A stretch of 64,000 nucleotides of DNA from Candidatus Anammoxibacter sp. GTDB taxonomy: Bacteria; Planctomycetota; Brocadiia; Brocadiales; Anammoxibacteraceae. Below are positions 1-8,353 of the stretch, one piece after another (within the stretch, counting starts at the first letter, position 1; each line of letters begins with the position of its first letter). Location of the stretch: positions 1-64,000 of the forward strand of contig JAIQZO010000043.1 of NCBI GenBank assembly GCA_021777055.1, written 5' to 3'. Both the position numbers and the translations under genes were made by a program. The notes below the pieces were generated by a model. The model was not told the DNA's origin. It did no database searches and saw only the letters and a list, made by a program, of their open reading frames with translations.

Positions 1-861
1 TATTGTCTCTGCATCTGAGCCCCCAGGGCCTGTTACAGTTAATACTACCGTATAACTACCTACAGTTGTATATGTATGTGAAGGATTTGTTTCCGTACTT
101 GTTCCTCCATCTCCAAAGTTCCAGGAGCGTGACGTTATATCGCCTGTTGACGTATCTGTGAATTGCACAGTTAAAGGGACAGTTCCATTTGATGGTGTGG
201 CTGTAAAATTGGATACCGGTGGTAGAATATTAGATGCGCCTTTATTAATTTGCCAGAGATGCTCATGACCAAAATAATCTGTTATGGTAATTTTCCCTTT
301 GGGATTGGTTATATCTATCACTAAATGGTTATCACTAGGAGCTTTCGCCTTATTAATCGCTTCATTCTCAGGTATAGCAGTCAGGTCTAATATACTTAGC
401 TGATTGTCTGAATAGTCCTCAATAATTTCGTCATTCCCGTCACCGGGGAAGTAGATATAGGTATCCGATCCCAAATTTCCTTTTAGAAGGTCATCCCCCT
501 TATCACCGGATAATGTATCATTGTCTTTTCCACCACGAACATCATCATTTCCATCGCCACCCAGAACTCTGTCCGTCCCGGCGTTCCCATTAACCTGGTC
601 ATTACCTTCATCTCCTCTAACTATATCATCTCCATCATTGCCTTGAATAAAATCATCTCCACCAAAACCAAATAACTGATCTCTTCCTTCCTGACCACAC
701 ATCAAATCCACTCCTGGCGAGCCAGTCAGGGAATTGTTTTCTGAATCACCTTCAATTCGATTTCCCTGCTTATCAGAAAAGCATTCGGCAAAAACAATTG
801 TTTGAAAATATAATATAGAAACAATTACAATAATTGAAGCCAATATTTTTTTTGCGTCCAT
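1..861 (-). CDS. Secreted calcium-binding repeat (RTX-like) and PKD protein, 3' end beyond window
   Basis: The reading frame is open from an ATG at 861 to the window edge (287 codons), so the C-terminus is missing. Residues 1-25 form a signal peptide ending near VFA-E. Residues about 40-135 carry tandem glycine/aspartate nonapeptide-like repeats (GGDGND, GNDGDD, GDKGDD) typical of haemolysin-type calcium-binding parallel beta-rolls. A short linker follows, then a PKD domain from about residue 222 with the WNFGDG motif. A GAGGAG ribosome site lies about nine bases before the ATG. The protein is probably exported, with the beta-roll folding on calcium outside the cell; the PKD domain suggests a surface or adhesive role. 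The three genes that follow at higher coordinates on the same strand also encode surface-type proteins. No enzymatic domain is visible in the part seen. The family call is firm, the role is not. Confidence 0.85.
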   Translation of the reverse strand, partial: MDAKKILASIIVIVSILYFQTIVFAECFSDKQGNRIEGDSENNSLTGSPGVDLMCGQEGRDQLFGFGGDDFIQGNDGDDIVRGDEGNDQVNGNAGTDRVLGGDGNDDVRGGKDNDTLSGDKGDDLLKGNLGSDTYIYFPGDGNDEIIEDYSDNQLSILDLTAIPENEAINKAKAPSDNHLVIDITNPKGKITITDYFGHEHLWQINKGASNILPPVSNFTATPSNGTVPLTVQFTDTSTGDITSRSWNFGDGGTSTETNPSHTYTTVGSYTVVLTVTGPGGSDAETI

Positions 862-1107
862 AAAAAACTACTCCTCAAACAAAATATAAAACAGTCATAA
901 TTGTAACTAAAAATATTTGACATTTTTTCCTTAATCTTGCATGAAACTTGTAGTTCAGCAGAATTTTAAAATTTAAGAATATCATACTTAAAGGAATAAA
1001 ATCACAAATTTCTTATATTAGTTCAATGACATGTAAAGATCAGTAAATTTGATCTGGTAAAGATAACAGTTCGTAATCCTGGAAAAATCATTCCTAATCT
1101 GGAAATC

Positions 1108-4100
1108 TTAGAAACCAATCAGGCTTTTTAATGCAGTAGTGGATCCATCGGTTAATGCTCTATTAATATCGTTAAATCCGTTGTTTATAATGCCATTTAC
1201 ATCACAAGGTTGTCCTGGATTATTAAAACATCGTCTAAATTTATCTTCTCTGTTTTTTAAAGACCTTTTTAGCAATTCTGTACTCTTTGAGAGTCCATCA
1301 ACCGTTGCATCAAGTAGAGCTTTCGTTGATTTTTCAAATATTTCATCAAAAAACATATTTGCGTTGGCGAAGCTTATATCCGTAGCAAGATCAAATTGCG
1401 CGTCAGAATCCAATACGCCATCTTTACGTGAGAAGCTTAAAGCTATTTTAGAAATTTCATTGTTAAAATCCGTTATTTTATCTATTGCAAAACGTTCTAT
1501 TCCAAAAAAAACATTTGCCTTAAATGCGTCTTTAAAATCGCCACCTTGAAGTTCACTCATTGCACCATCCACTACACCTCTGACGACGCCACGTGCAACA
1601 TCTGATGCCTCTCCAAATATTTTTCTGGCAGAACCACCTTCACCAAAGGCCAAATCTATTTGAGGTATTACCCCGGCAGAAATTCCGGACATTATTCCGC
1701 CCACCAACCCCGAACGTAATCCATCCAACAGACTGCCTCCTTGCAATATAGTTCCACTAAGGTTTGCTAAAAATCCTGCCGAGGCACCGGAACCAATAAT
1801 TCCAGCGGTAGCAGCAGAAAGGCCCAATCCTTCCAAACCAGCTGTAAGAAATGATGACAACGGTCCAAGCGGCCCACCCAAAGATGTAGCTATTAATGTA
1901 ACCCCAGCGTTTATGATAGTATCCTTATTATCGCTGATAAAGCTTCCTATATCTTCAAAAGTATCACTAATAAAATCACTAATAAAATTGTACCCGGTGG
2001 GATCTACCAGTGTTAACGGATTATTTAATACATAACTATACCGATTCAGGCTTTGACTAAATCCCAAGGCCTGAACAAATGGATCTGGGCTTAGAAAACG
2101 TCCTATAACAGGATCGTAAACGCGCCCGTTCATATGGATTAAAGAGACATCATCAAGATGTTCGTGCCCTGTGAATCCTCTGGCTGTAATAATTGGCAAA
2201 TCAGGGACAGCAATCGACCAGTCTGAAGCACGGCGTATACCCCATGCATCGTAACTCAATCGCTCAACAACTGCACCATTGTCATCGGTTATTGCACTAA
2301 CCGATGACAAATGATCACGATGCAAGTACCGTATTGTGTCATTATCCGAACCCTGAAATGTTTCAATGGCAATCGTTTTACCACCTGCCTTTATATAATG
2401 TATGTCGTTGTGTAATGATGAGGTTATTACCTTTTCATAAATTGAGCCGATATAGTGCGTTTTTGTAGTATTACCTTTGACTATTGATATCTGTTCAAAA
2501 CGGTTACGGTTTGGACCATATCTAAATTTGGTTTGATTTGCCCCATGATTTATTTCAAACGGTTTATCGTACGAAGTATATCTTATGGTTCCATTAAGAC
2601 TGCTGACACGATTTCCGTTATTATCATAGCTGTAGCTATTTGCTTTGGGACCATCCGATATAAATGTAACTGCATGTGGCGCAGAAGTGGAATAAGAATA
2701 GATACCAACGTCTGATTTATGTGTAATATTTCCGATGCTGTCATAAGAGATTTCTACGCTATCTCCACCTGCAACACTTGTATGTGTTAATCTATTCAAA
2801 CCATCGTAGCTGAAATTTTCTTCAAGATTGAGAGCTAAATCTCTTCTTTGAGTTAAATTTCCAATGATATCAAATTTGAAATCCAGATCCTGAACACCAG
2901 CAGTTCGTATACGTTTAACATGTCCGGTAAATGGGTCATAATCTTTTGTGGATACAAGGCCATTGCCAAAGGTTTGTTCTTTTAATTGCCCACTGGCATT
3001 TATTGAACTAATTTTCCAATAGAGATGGTTATCTGACACACGCCTAATCTCACTCTTATATCCAAATGAGTTATAAACTGATTTGACCGAAAGGCCAGTA
3101 GGATAGGTTAACGTATCTAATCTGCCATATAGATCATAGGTGTTATAGATTGAGTATTTAACGGCATTGTCAATAGATGTAATAGTCTCTTGCAACCGGC
3201 CAAAGCTGTCATAAGAATAATCCTGATCAAACCCGTTGGGGCTAACTACTCTGGTGAGTTTTCCTATTGCATTTGGTTTTGTATCATACTCCCAGGAAGA
3301 TATTCCTTCTGGTTCATCCTTTCTGATTGTTCGCCCAAGATCATCATACTCTAATTTAATGGCATTTCCATTGGCATCTGTCTGTCTGGTAAGCTCTCCT
3401 AATGCATTGTACTCATAATTTGTTATCCCTATATCCATATCATTAAGAAGTATCTTGTTGCCACGAATATCATGTTGAATTTCAGTGCTGTTTCCCTCTG
3501 GATCGACTACCTTACTTAGGCTACCAAACGAGTCATAAAGATAAAACACATCATTTAGAAGGTTATCTCTTATTCTGACAGTCTGCCCTATACCGTTTTT
3601 TTCGGTCTCTTGTATTTGTGTTTTAGGATTTTTAACAATAGAGATTAACCCTTTGTACTCCGTTGTTGTGATTCGGTTACCAGGTTCGGTTATTTTTATA
3701 ACACGGCTCAAGTCATCATATTCAAATATTGTCCATACAGGAGTATCACCTTTAAAATATGGGTCAGATTTTTGGAGAACCTGACCTAATGTATTATAAT
3801 GTGTATCAACATATATAGACCGACCATCAAAACTAGATATCTCTGTTCTAATTTCTCTATCCAGAATATCATAGTAAACGACAGAAGGCGATGCACCAGA
3901 CGTATCAGTACGAATATAATGTTTTGCATTCTTAGGCGCGTCTGATTCTGCTAAGAAGTAAGATGTTCGGACTACCGTTCCGTTTGCTCTGTCCGTTAAT
4001 GTTCTTCTGCGAAATCCATCATACTCCCATTTTGTTGTAAACCCGTTTGCGTCTGTTAACGAAACAAGGTTTGCAAATTTATATGATCTGGTATCTTCAT

Positions 4101-7100
4101 GACCTAATGCATTTGTGCTTTTAACAATAAAGCGTTTCTTACTGTCATATTCTGTTGACTTTGTCCTGGGATTAAAACCTGCTCCGCTAACAGTGTTTTG
4201 GATAACATTACCATATCCATCACGGACATAAGTCGTTTCTAATCTGTATTCCTGGTCATCCGGTTCAGTAATCTCTTTAATAAGCAGACTTGTTAATGGA
4301 TTGTATTCAAAGCCATATGTCCTTTTTAATGGTGATATTCCTGAACCTTCTTTAGTAACTTCTGATCTTATGAGTTTGCCCACGATCCATTTCTCGATAT
4401 CATTTTTATACTGATTAATTTTTATTTTAGTAAATGTATTGGCTCCATCGTCAACTTCAGTAATTGATTTAAGGATATTACCAAAATCATCATATTCATT
4501 GATATTTATAGTTGTCGCGATAAGTGAGCCGTCCAGCTCATAACTTTCTGCTTCACTGACCTCGATAAACGAAAAAAAATACTTAGCCCCGAATGGTCCA
4601 AACTCTTTTATACCAAGTGTATTGTCGACCTTACTAACCAGTATACCATTGATCCGTTCTTCTCTACTGAGGACCTTTGAGGTGACAAATCTATGATCCT
4701 GATCATAGTGGGTTGTTGTGATTAAATTTCTCTGATGATCAGTAATATCAATTCTACGAAAACCACGGAATCCACGCCCGGATCTATTCATTTCAGCACC
4801 TGTATAGTGATAACTGAAATTATTCAACCCTCCAAGCCCATTACTTTTAGTATAAGAACTTACTACATAGATAGGAGCTGCTAAATCAAAACGGAAAGTC
4901 TGATCCACATCATTATCCTTTGTATGTAAAGAGGAATCAGTAAGTGGGTTGTATTTTACATTGATTTTGGCACCGTGTCCGTTAGTAATATTTTTTATCA
5001 TTAAAGGTTTAAAACCTTCCGTTATTTGTACCTGCCACTGATCACCTTCAACAGGCGTCATTAGATCCGGTAGCCCATCTCCTGTTAAGTCAAGAAAGAA
5101 ACTTTTATCCAATTCACCATCATGTGCAGGAATCTCTAGGTATTTGATAAAGTTATTACCTGTGGATAAATAAGCATTCCAGGTGCCAGGTGTAAGATCA
5201 TTCTTTTTTAATAGATCCGAATACCCATCCATATTTATGTCTAAAACAAAGTTATTTCTTTCGCCGTCCTTTAACCCATTGTGTGTATCCCAAACCGATG
5301 TGTCAAAAACTTTAAAGCCTGTCCCCGTTGACAGAGCAATTTTTCCTCTCTTTTCACCTGGTTCCCACCCAACCAGATCACTAATAGCGTCACCATTAAA
5401 ATCACCGACGAATGTATTATCCACACTAGAATTTAGACCTGTCCATATCCCGTGTCCATCTTCCGTAAATCCTGAAGTGCCATTTGAAAGAGCTACGTGC
5501 CACTGATTTGGTTGTGCCGTAACCCTTGCAGCCAAATCACATTTACCATCCCCATTAAAATCAGCACATATGGTATTGGCAGGACCACTAGAGCTTGGAC
5601 CTGGCCAAAATCCACTGCCTGGAGCATCAAAACCAGCCCCAGAGCTTAGACCTACATGCCATCGTGCCTCATTTGGTACTTGTAGTGCAATATCTGATAA
5701 ACCGTCACCATTAAAATCACCAAAAACACAGTCGTTAATACTTCCGGTAGGCCCTTGCCAAAGTCCACTATTAGGTGCATTTTCAAATCCGCTACCTGTG
5801 CTAAATTTAACCTTCCACATATCTGGACCGGTATCGGCTTTCTTTATAACATCGGACTTCATATCACCATTAAAATCCGCTATTCGTATATCTTTTCTTC
5901 CCTTATTAACAATAGTCCACTCTTGACAATCAAAACCGCTACCGCTATTATTAGCCAAACATACATTCCAAACAACACCTGTTTCTTCTTTTTTTGCGGC
6001 TATATCCATCCTTCCATTTGCATCAAAATCCGCAACTATAGTTTCAGATCCATCCAACGAGTGTCCGTTCCATATGCCGCTATTAGCGCCTTGAAAGCTA
6101 AAATTGTCATCTATTCCTTGCCAGGTAAATGTTGTTGGAAGAAGTTTTGTTCCGTCTGGGCTTTCTTCCTGAACGCTTGTCAGATATGATTTCTGCCCAA
6201 TTACGGTTTGATCGTAGTTTAAATTATATGCCCTGTAGATATTCCCCAGCCTAAAGTTATGAGTTTCTATACGCTTTAATCTTTTAGAGATTTGTACCGG
6301 TCTACCGTGAATATACTTTGTCACCTTATCAGGACGGTCTTCGTAAGAAAAGGTAACAAAGTTATATGGATCAAGCACTGAACTTGTGCTCTTGTTCCCC
6401 GTGTATGCTATTTGAACCGGACGATACTCGCTATTCAAACCAACTTTGTCATACGTTATGGTCATAAAATTACCCACTGTATCTTCTACACGGTTTAATG
6501 CCCAAACTAATATATCTGAACGTCCATCTACTTCTATTCTAGAATCTTCCGAACCGCCAAAGGTAAATTGCAGCCCTGATTTAGTATTAACCTTAAAGCT
6601 TTGCGGTGCGTTTGCTTGCTGGCCTACAGCAACAATCTTTTGAAAGGTATCGTGTTCAGTCCGGTATTCGGAGCTATTTCCGCCATAAACACCTCTAGCC
6701 AGAATTAACCTGTCTCCATCCAAAGAGAAACGGTCGTCTTTGTTAAAATCAATACCATCGGAAAAAGTTTTATCATTAGCTATCGTTGCGGGAACGCGTG
6801 TAATGGCAGATAACCCAAAACCGGACATTGTCCATCCAGATCCTAATAAAGCATTACCTCCTGAACTGCTGTACGTTAGATTTAAGTTAGGTTGAAGGCC
6901 GGCAGTCCCTGGTGATACCTTAATAGGAATTGTATAATTTGCGTTACCAGCTTCATTAACAGAAAAACTACCATTTATATATCCTGCCATTGTTCCACTG
7001 ACAGATGGCAAGGGTTTGATCGAATCTGTTACAATTTCCCATTGAAGACTTTTATCAACAATTTTTACATCAATTGTCACAACTGATCCTACAGAAGAAG

Positions 7101-7686
7101 ATGATTTTGATCGAATTGCAATCGTATCTCCACTGTTCAGTGTTACAGATGGTAACCCTGTATCTATACTATTCTTCACAATAGTACTATTAATTCCACC
7201 TGAAATAGTTACTGGTGCTATATCTGAAAAACCGCTTAGTAATATTGTGTTTGACGTGTATATTGTATCTGGTAAGGCATGATTAATATCTGTAAATGAT
7301 GTTATGCCTTGGATTGGAACAGGATCGATGTTATCATCGGGCGCAACAATGCAATTTATACCGAATAATGTATCAAAGATACAAGAGACGTCATCTATTG
7401 TGACATTTCCATCATTATTTACATCTGCGTGTTCTTTCTGACACTGATTTAGAAGCAAGGGATCAAACAAAGCATCAAATGTCTGACTCACATCGTCTAT
7501 GGTTACCCTGTTATCTGTGTTGACATCACCATCATTCGTACAGGCAGTATTGTTGTTCTGAGCATAGACCTTACCTGAAAAAACAAAACCATGATTACAG
7601 TTAAAAGCATACAGAGTTAATGCAAGAATGAAGAACATCTTGGAAATATAAAACAACCTGTCACGAAAATGAAACAGTATAGTCAT
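1108..7686 (-). CDS. Giant SpvB/FG-GAP/Rhs-type YD-repeat protein with dockerin-like repeats
   Basis: 2192 residues, with a good AAAGGAGAG site before the ATG. In order: a hydrophobic export signal (about 17-42); two dockerin-type calcium repeats (about 53-74 and 87-108, each D-x-N-x-D/N-x-x-V-T-I-D-D-V); an SpvB-like N-terminal domain (about 238-305); an FG-GAP/VCBS-type propeller with repeated DFNGD motifs (about 545-885); a long YD-repeat region (about 1000-1800); an Rhs-associated core ending near NPLTLVDPTGY (about 1830-1900); and a 290-residue C-terminal tail rich in glycine, alanine and hydrophobic residues. In known Rhs/Tc proteins the YD repeats form a shell that encloses the C-terminal part, which is often toxic. 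I do not recognise the tail. No obvious immunity gene sits downstream; the next coding sequence is the RTX/PKD gene. Dockerin repeats at the N-terminus are unusual for this family and are notable because cohesin proteins are encoded directly upstream. Confidence 0.9.
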   Translation of the reverse strand: MTILFHFRDRLFYISKMFFILALTLYAFNCNHGFVFSGKVYAQNNNTACTNDGDVNTDNRVTIDDVSQTFDALFDPLLLNQCQKEHADVNNDGNVTIDDVSCIFDTLFGINCIVAPDDNIDPVPIQGITSFTDINHALPDTIYTSNTILLSGFSDIAPVTISGGINSTIVKNSIDTGLPSVTLNSGDTIAIRSKSSSSVGSVVTIDVKIVDKSLQWEIVTDSIKPLPSVSGTMAGYINGSFSVNEAGNANYTIPIKVSPGTAGLQPNLNLTYSSSGGNALLGSGWTMSGFGLSAITRVPATIANDKTFSDGIDFNKDDRFSLDGDRLILARGVYGGNSSEYRTEHDTFQKIVAVGQQANAPQSFKVNTKSGLQFTFGGSEDSRIEVDGRSDILVWALNRVEDTVGNFMTITYDKVGLNSEYRPVQIAYTGNKSTSSVLDPYNFVTFSYEDRPDKVTKYIHGRPVQISKRLKRIETHNFRLGNIYRAYNLNYDQTVIGQKSYLTSVQEESPDGTKLLPTTFTWQGIDDNFSFQGANSGIWNGHSLDGSETIVADFDANGRMDIAAKKEETGVVWNVCLANNSGSGFDCQEWTIVNKGRKDIRIADFNGDMKSDVIKKADTGPDMWKVKFSTGSGFENAPNSGLWQGPTGSINDCVFGDFNGDGLSDIALQVPNEARWHVGLSSGAGFDAPGSGFWPGPSSSGPANTICADFNGDGKCDLAARVTAQPNQWHVALSNGTSGFTEDGHGIWTGLNSSVDNTFVGDFNGDAISDLVGWEPGEKRGKIALSTGTGFKVFDTSVWDTHNGLKDGERNNFVLDINMDGYSDLLKKNDLTPGTWNAYLSTGNNFIKYLEIPAHDGELDKSFFLDLTGDGLPDLMTPVEGDQWQVQITEGFKPLMIKNITNGHGAKINVKYNPLTDSSLHTKDNDVDQTFRFDLAAPIYVVSSYTKSNGLGGLNNFSYHYTGAEMNRSGRGFRGFRRIDITDHQRNLITTTHYDQDHRFVTSKVLSREERINGILVSKVDNTLGIKEFGPFGAKYFFSFIEVSEAESYELDGSLIATTININEYDDFGNILKSITEVDDGANTFTKIKINQYKNDIEKWIVGKLIRSEVTKEGSGISPLKRTYGFEYNPLTSLLIKEITEPDDQEYRLETTYVRDGYGNVIQNTVSGAGFNPRTKSTEYDSKKRFIVKSTNALGHEDTRSYKFANLVSLTDANGFTTKWEYDGFRRRTLTDRANGTVVRTSYFLAESDAPKNAKHYIRTDTSGASPSVVYYDILDREIRTEISSFDGRSIYVDTHYNTLGQVLQKSDPYFKGDTPVWTIFEYDDLSRVIKITEPGNRITTTEYKGLISIVKNPKTQIQETEKNGIGQTVRIRDNLLNDVFYLYDSFGSLSKVVDPEGNSTEIQHDIRGNKILLNDMDIGITNYEYNALGELTRQTDANGNAIKLEYDDLGRTIRKDEPEGISSWEYDTKPNAIGKLTRVVSPNGFDQDYSYDSFGRLQETITSIDNAVKYSIYNTYDLYGRLDTLTYPTGLSVKSVYNSFGYKSEIRRVSDNHLYWKISSINASGQLKEQTFGNGLVSTKDYDPFTGHVKRIRTAGVQDLDFKFDIIGNLTQRRDLALNLEENFSYDGLNRLTHTSVAGGDSVEISYDSIGNITHKSDVGIYSYSTSAPHAVTFISDGPKANSYSYDNNGNRVSSLNGTIRYTSYDKPFEINHGANQTKFRYGPNRNRFEQISIVKGNTTKTHYIGSIYEKVITSSLHNDIHYIKAGGKTIAIETFQGSDNDTIRYLHRDHLSSVSAITDDNGAVVERLSYDAWGIRRASDWSIAVPDLPIITARGFTGHEHLDDVSLIHMNGRVYDPVIGRFLSPDPFVQALGFSQSLNRYSYVLNNPLTLVDPTGYNFISDFISDTFEDIGSFISDNKDTIINAGVTLIATSLGGPLGPLSSFLTAGLEGLGLSAATAGIIGSGASAGFLANLSGTILQGGSLLDGLRSGLVGGIMSGISAGVIPQIDLAFGEGGSARKIFGEASDVARGVVRGVVDGAMSELQGGDFKDAFKANVFFGIERFAIDKITDFNNEISKIALSFSRKDGVLDSDAQFDLATDISFANANMFFDEIFEKSTKALLDATVDGLSKSTELLKRSLKNREDKFRRCFNNPGQPCDVNGIINNGFNDINRALTDGSTTALKSLIGF

Positions 7687-7745
7687 AATGATTATCTCTC
7701 CTTTTAACTTAAATGTAGATGTTTACAGGTCTTTTAAACATTTTA

Positions 7746-8207
7746 TTATTGTTTTTTATTACAATTGAATTGTCCATTCCCGGTGGCAAAGCCTTCAACT
7801 GAGCCAAGAAGTTTAGAAAGTTCCAGTTTGGTATCTCCGCATGATCTTACCGTAAAACTTATCCGCACAATCTCACCAGTTGTATTGGGTGGGATAGGAT
7901 GACTAGTAATGCCCGCAACTTTTATTATTTTTTTAGAGATTTTAAGTGGCGCTGTGTAGAAAAGTGTAAAATCTGACACCAGGAAACCGGCCTTATAACC
8001 TTCAAAGTTCAGTATCTCGCTATCGTATAAAATACTAAATTCCATGTTTTTAATCTCTGAGGAATTGCCATTTAGGGCCACTGTAAATGTAACAGTATCA
8101 CCAGTGTGCCCTTCTTGATTATTAATTTTTAATTCGGCTGAAAACGTCACATTTGTAAATACTAAGATAGAAAAAACAACAATCGATTTAATTATGGACT
8201 TTTTCAT
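7746..8207 (-). CDS. Small secreted cohesin-domain protein
   Basis: 153 residues. A signal peptide covers about residues 1-23 (hydrophobic core, then FSAE). The rest is one cohesin-like beta-sandwich: a G-D-T-V-T-F-T-V strand near the start, then the pattern MEFSILYDSEILNFEG, and a late GEIVRISFTV strand, as in cohesin domains that bind dockerins. It lies 59 bases upstream of the Rhs gene, which has two dockerin-like repeats, so the products may bind each other outside the cell; this is inference. A single cohesin without an anchor would serve as an adaptor. The sequence ends a few residues after a conserved GNGQF segment that also occurs, as GDGLLTC, in the N-terminal domain of the next protein upstream. 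Confidence 0.75.
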   Translation of the reverse strand: MKKSIIKSIVVFSILVFTNVTFSAELKINNQEGHTGDTVTFTVALNGNSSEIKNMEFSILYDSEILNFEGYKAGFLVSDFTLFYTAPLKISKKIIKVAGITSHPIPPNTTGEIVRISFTVRSCGDTKLELSKLLGSVEGFATGNGQFNCNKKQ

Positions 8208-8353
8208 TAGAATAACTCCTTAACTTTACAACATTAATTATAGTGGCAGTAAAATAATCTCAATTTTAATAAAATTGTTTTATAATAATTGAAACAACGT
8301 TTCCGGGAATTAGCGTACCTAAATCAAAGTTTGGATACGATTCAAAGAATTTC

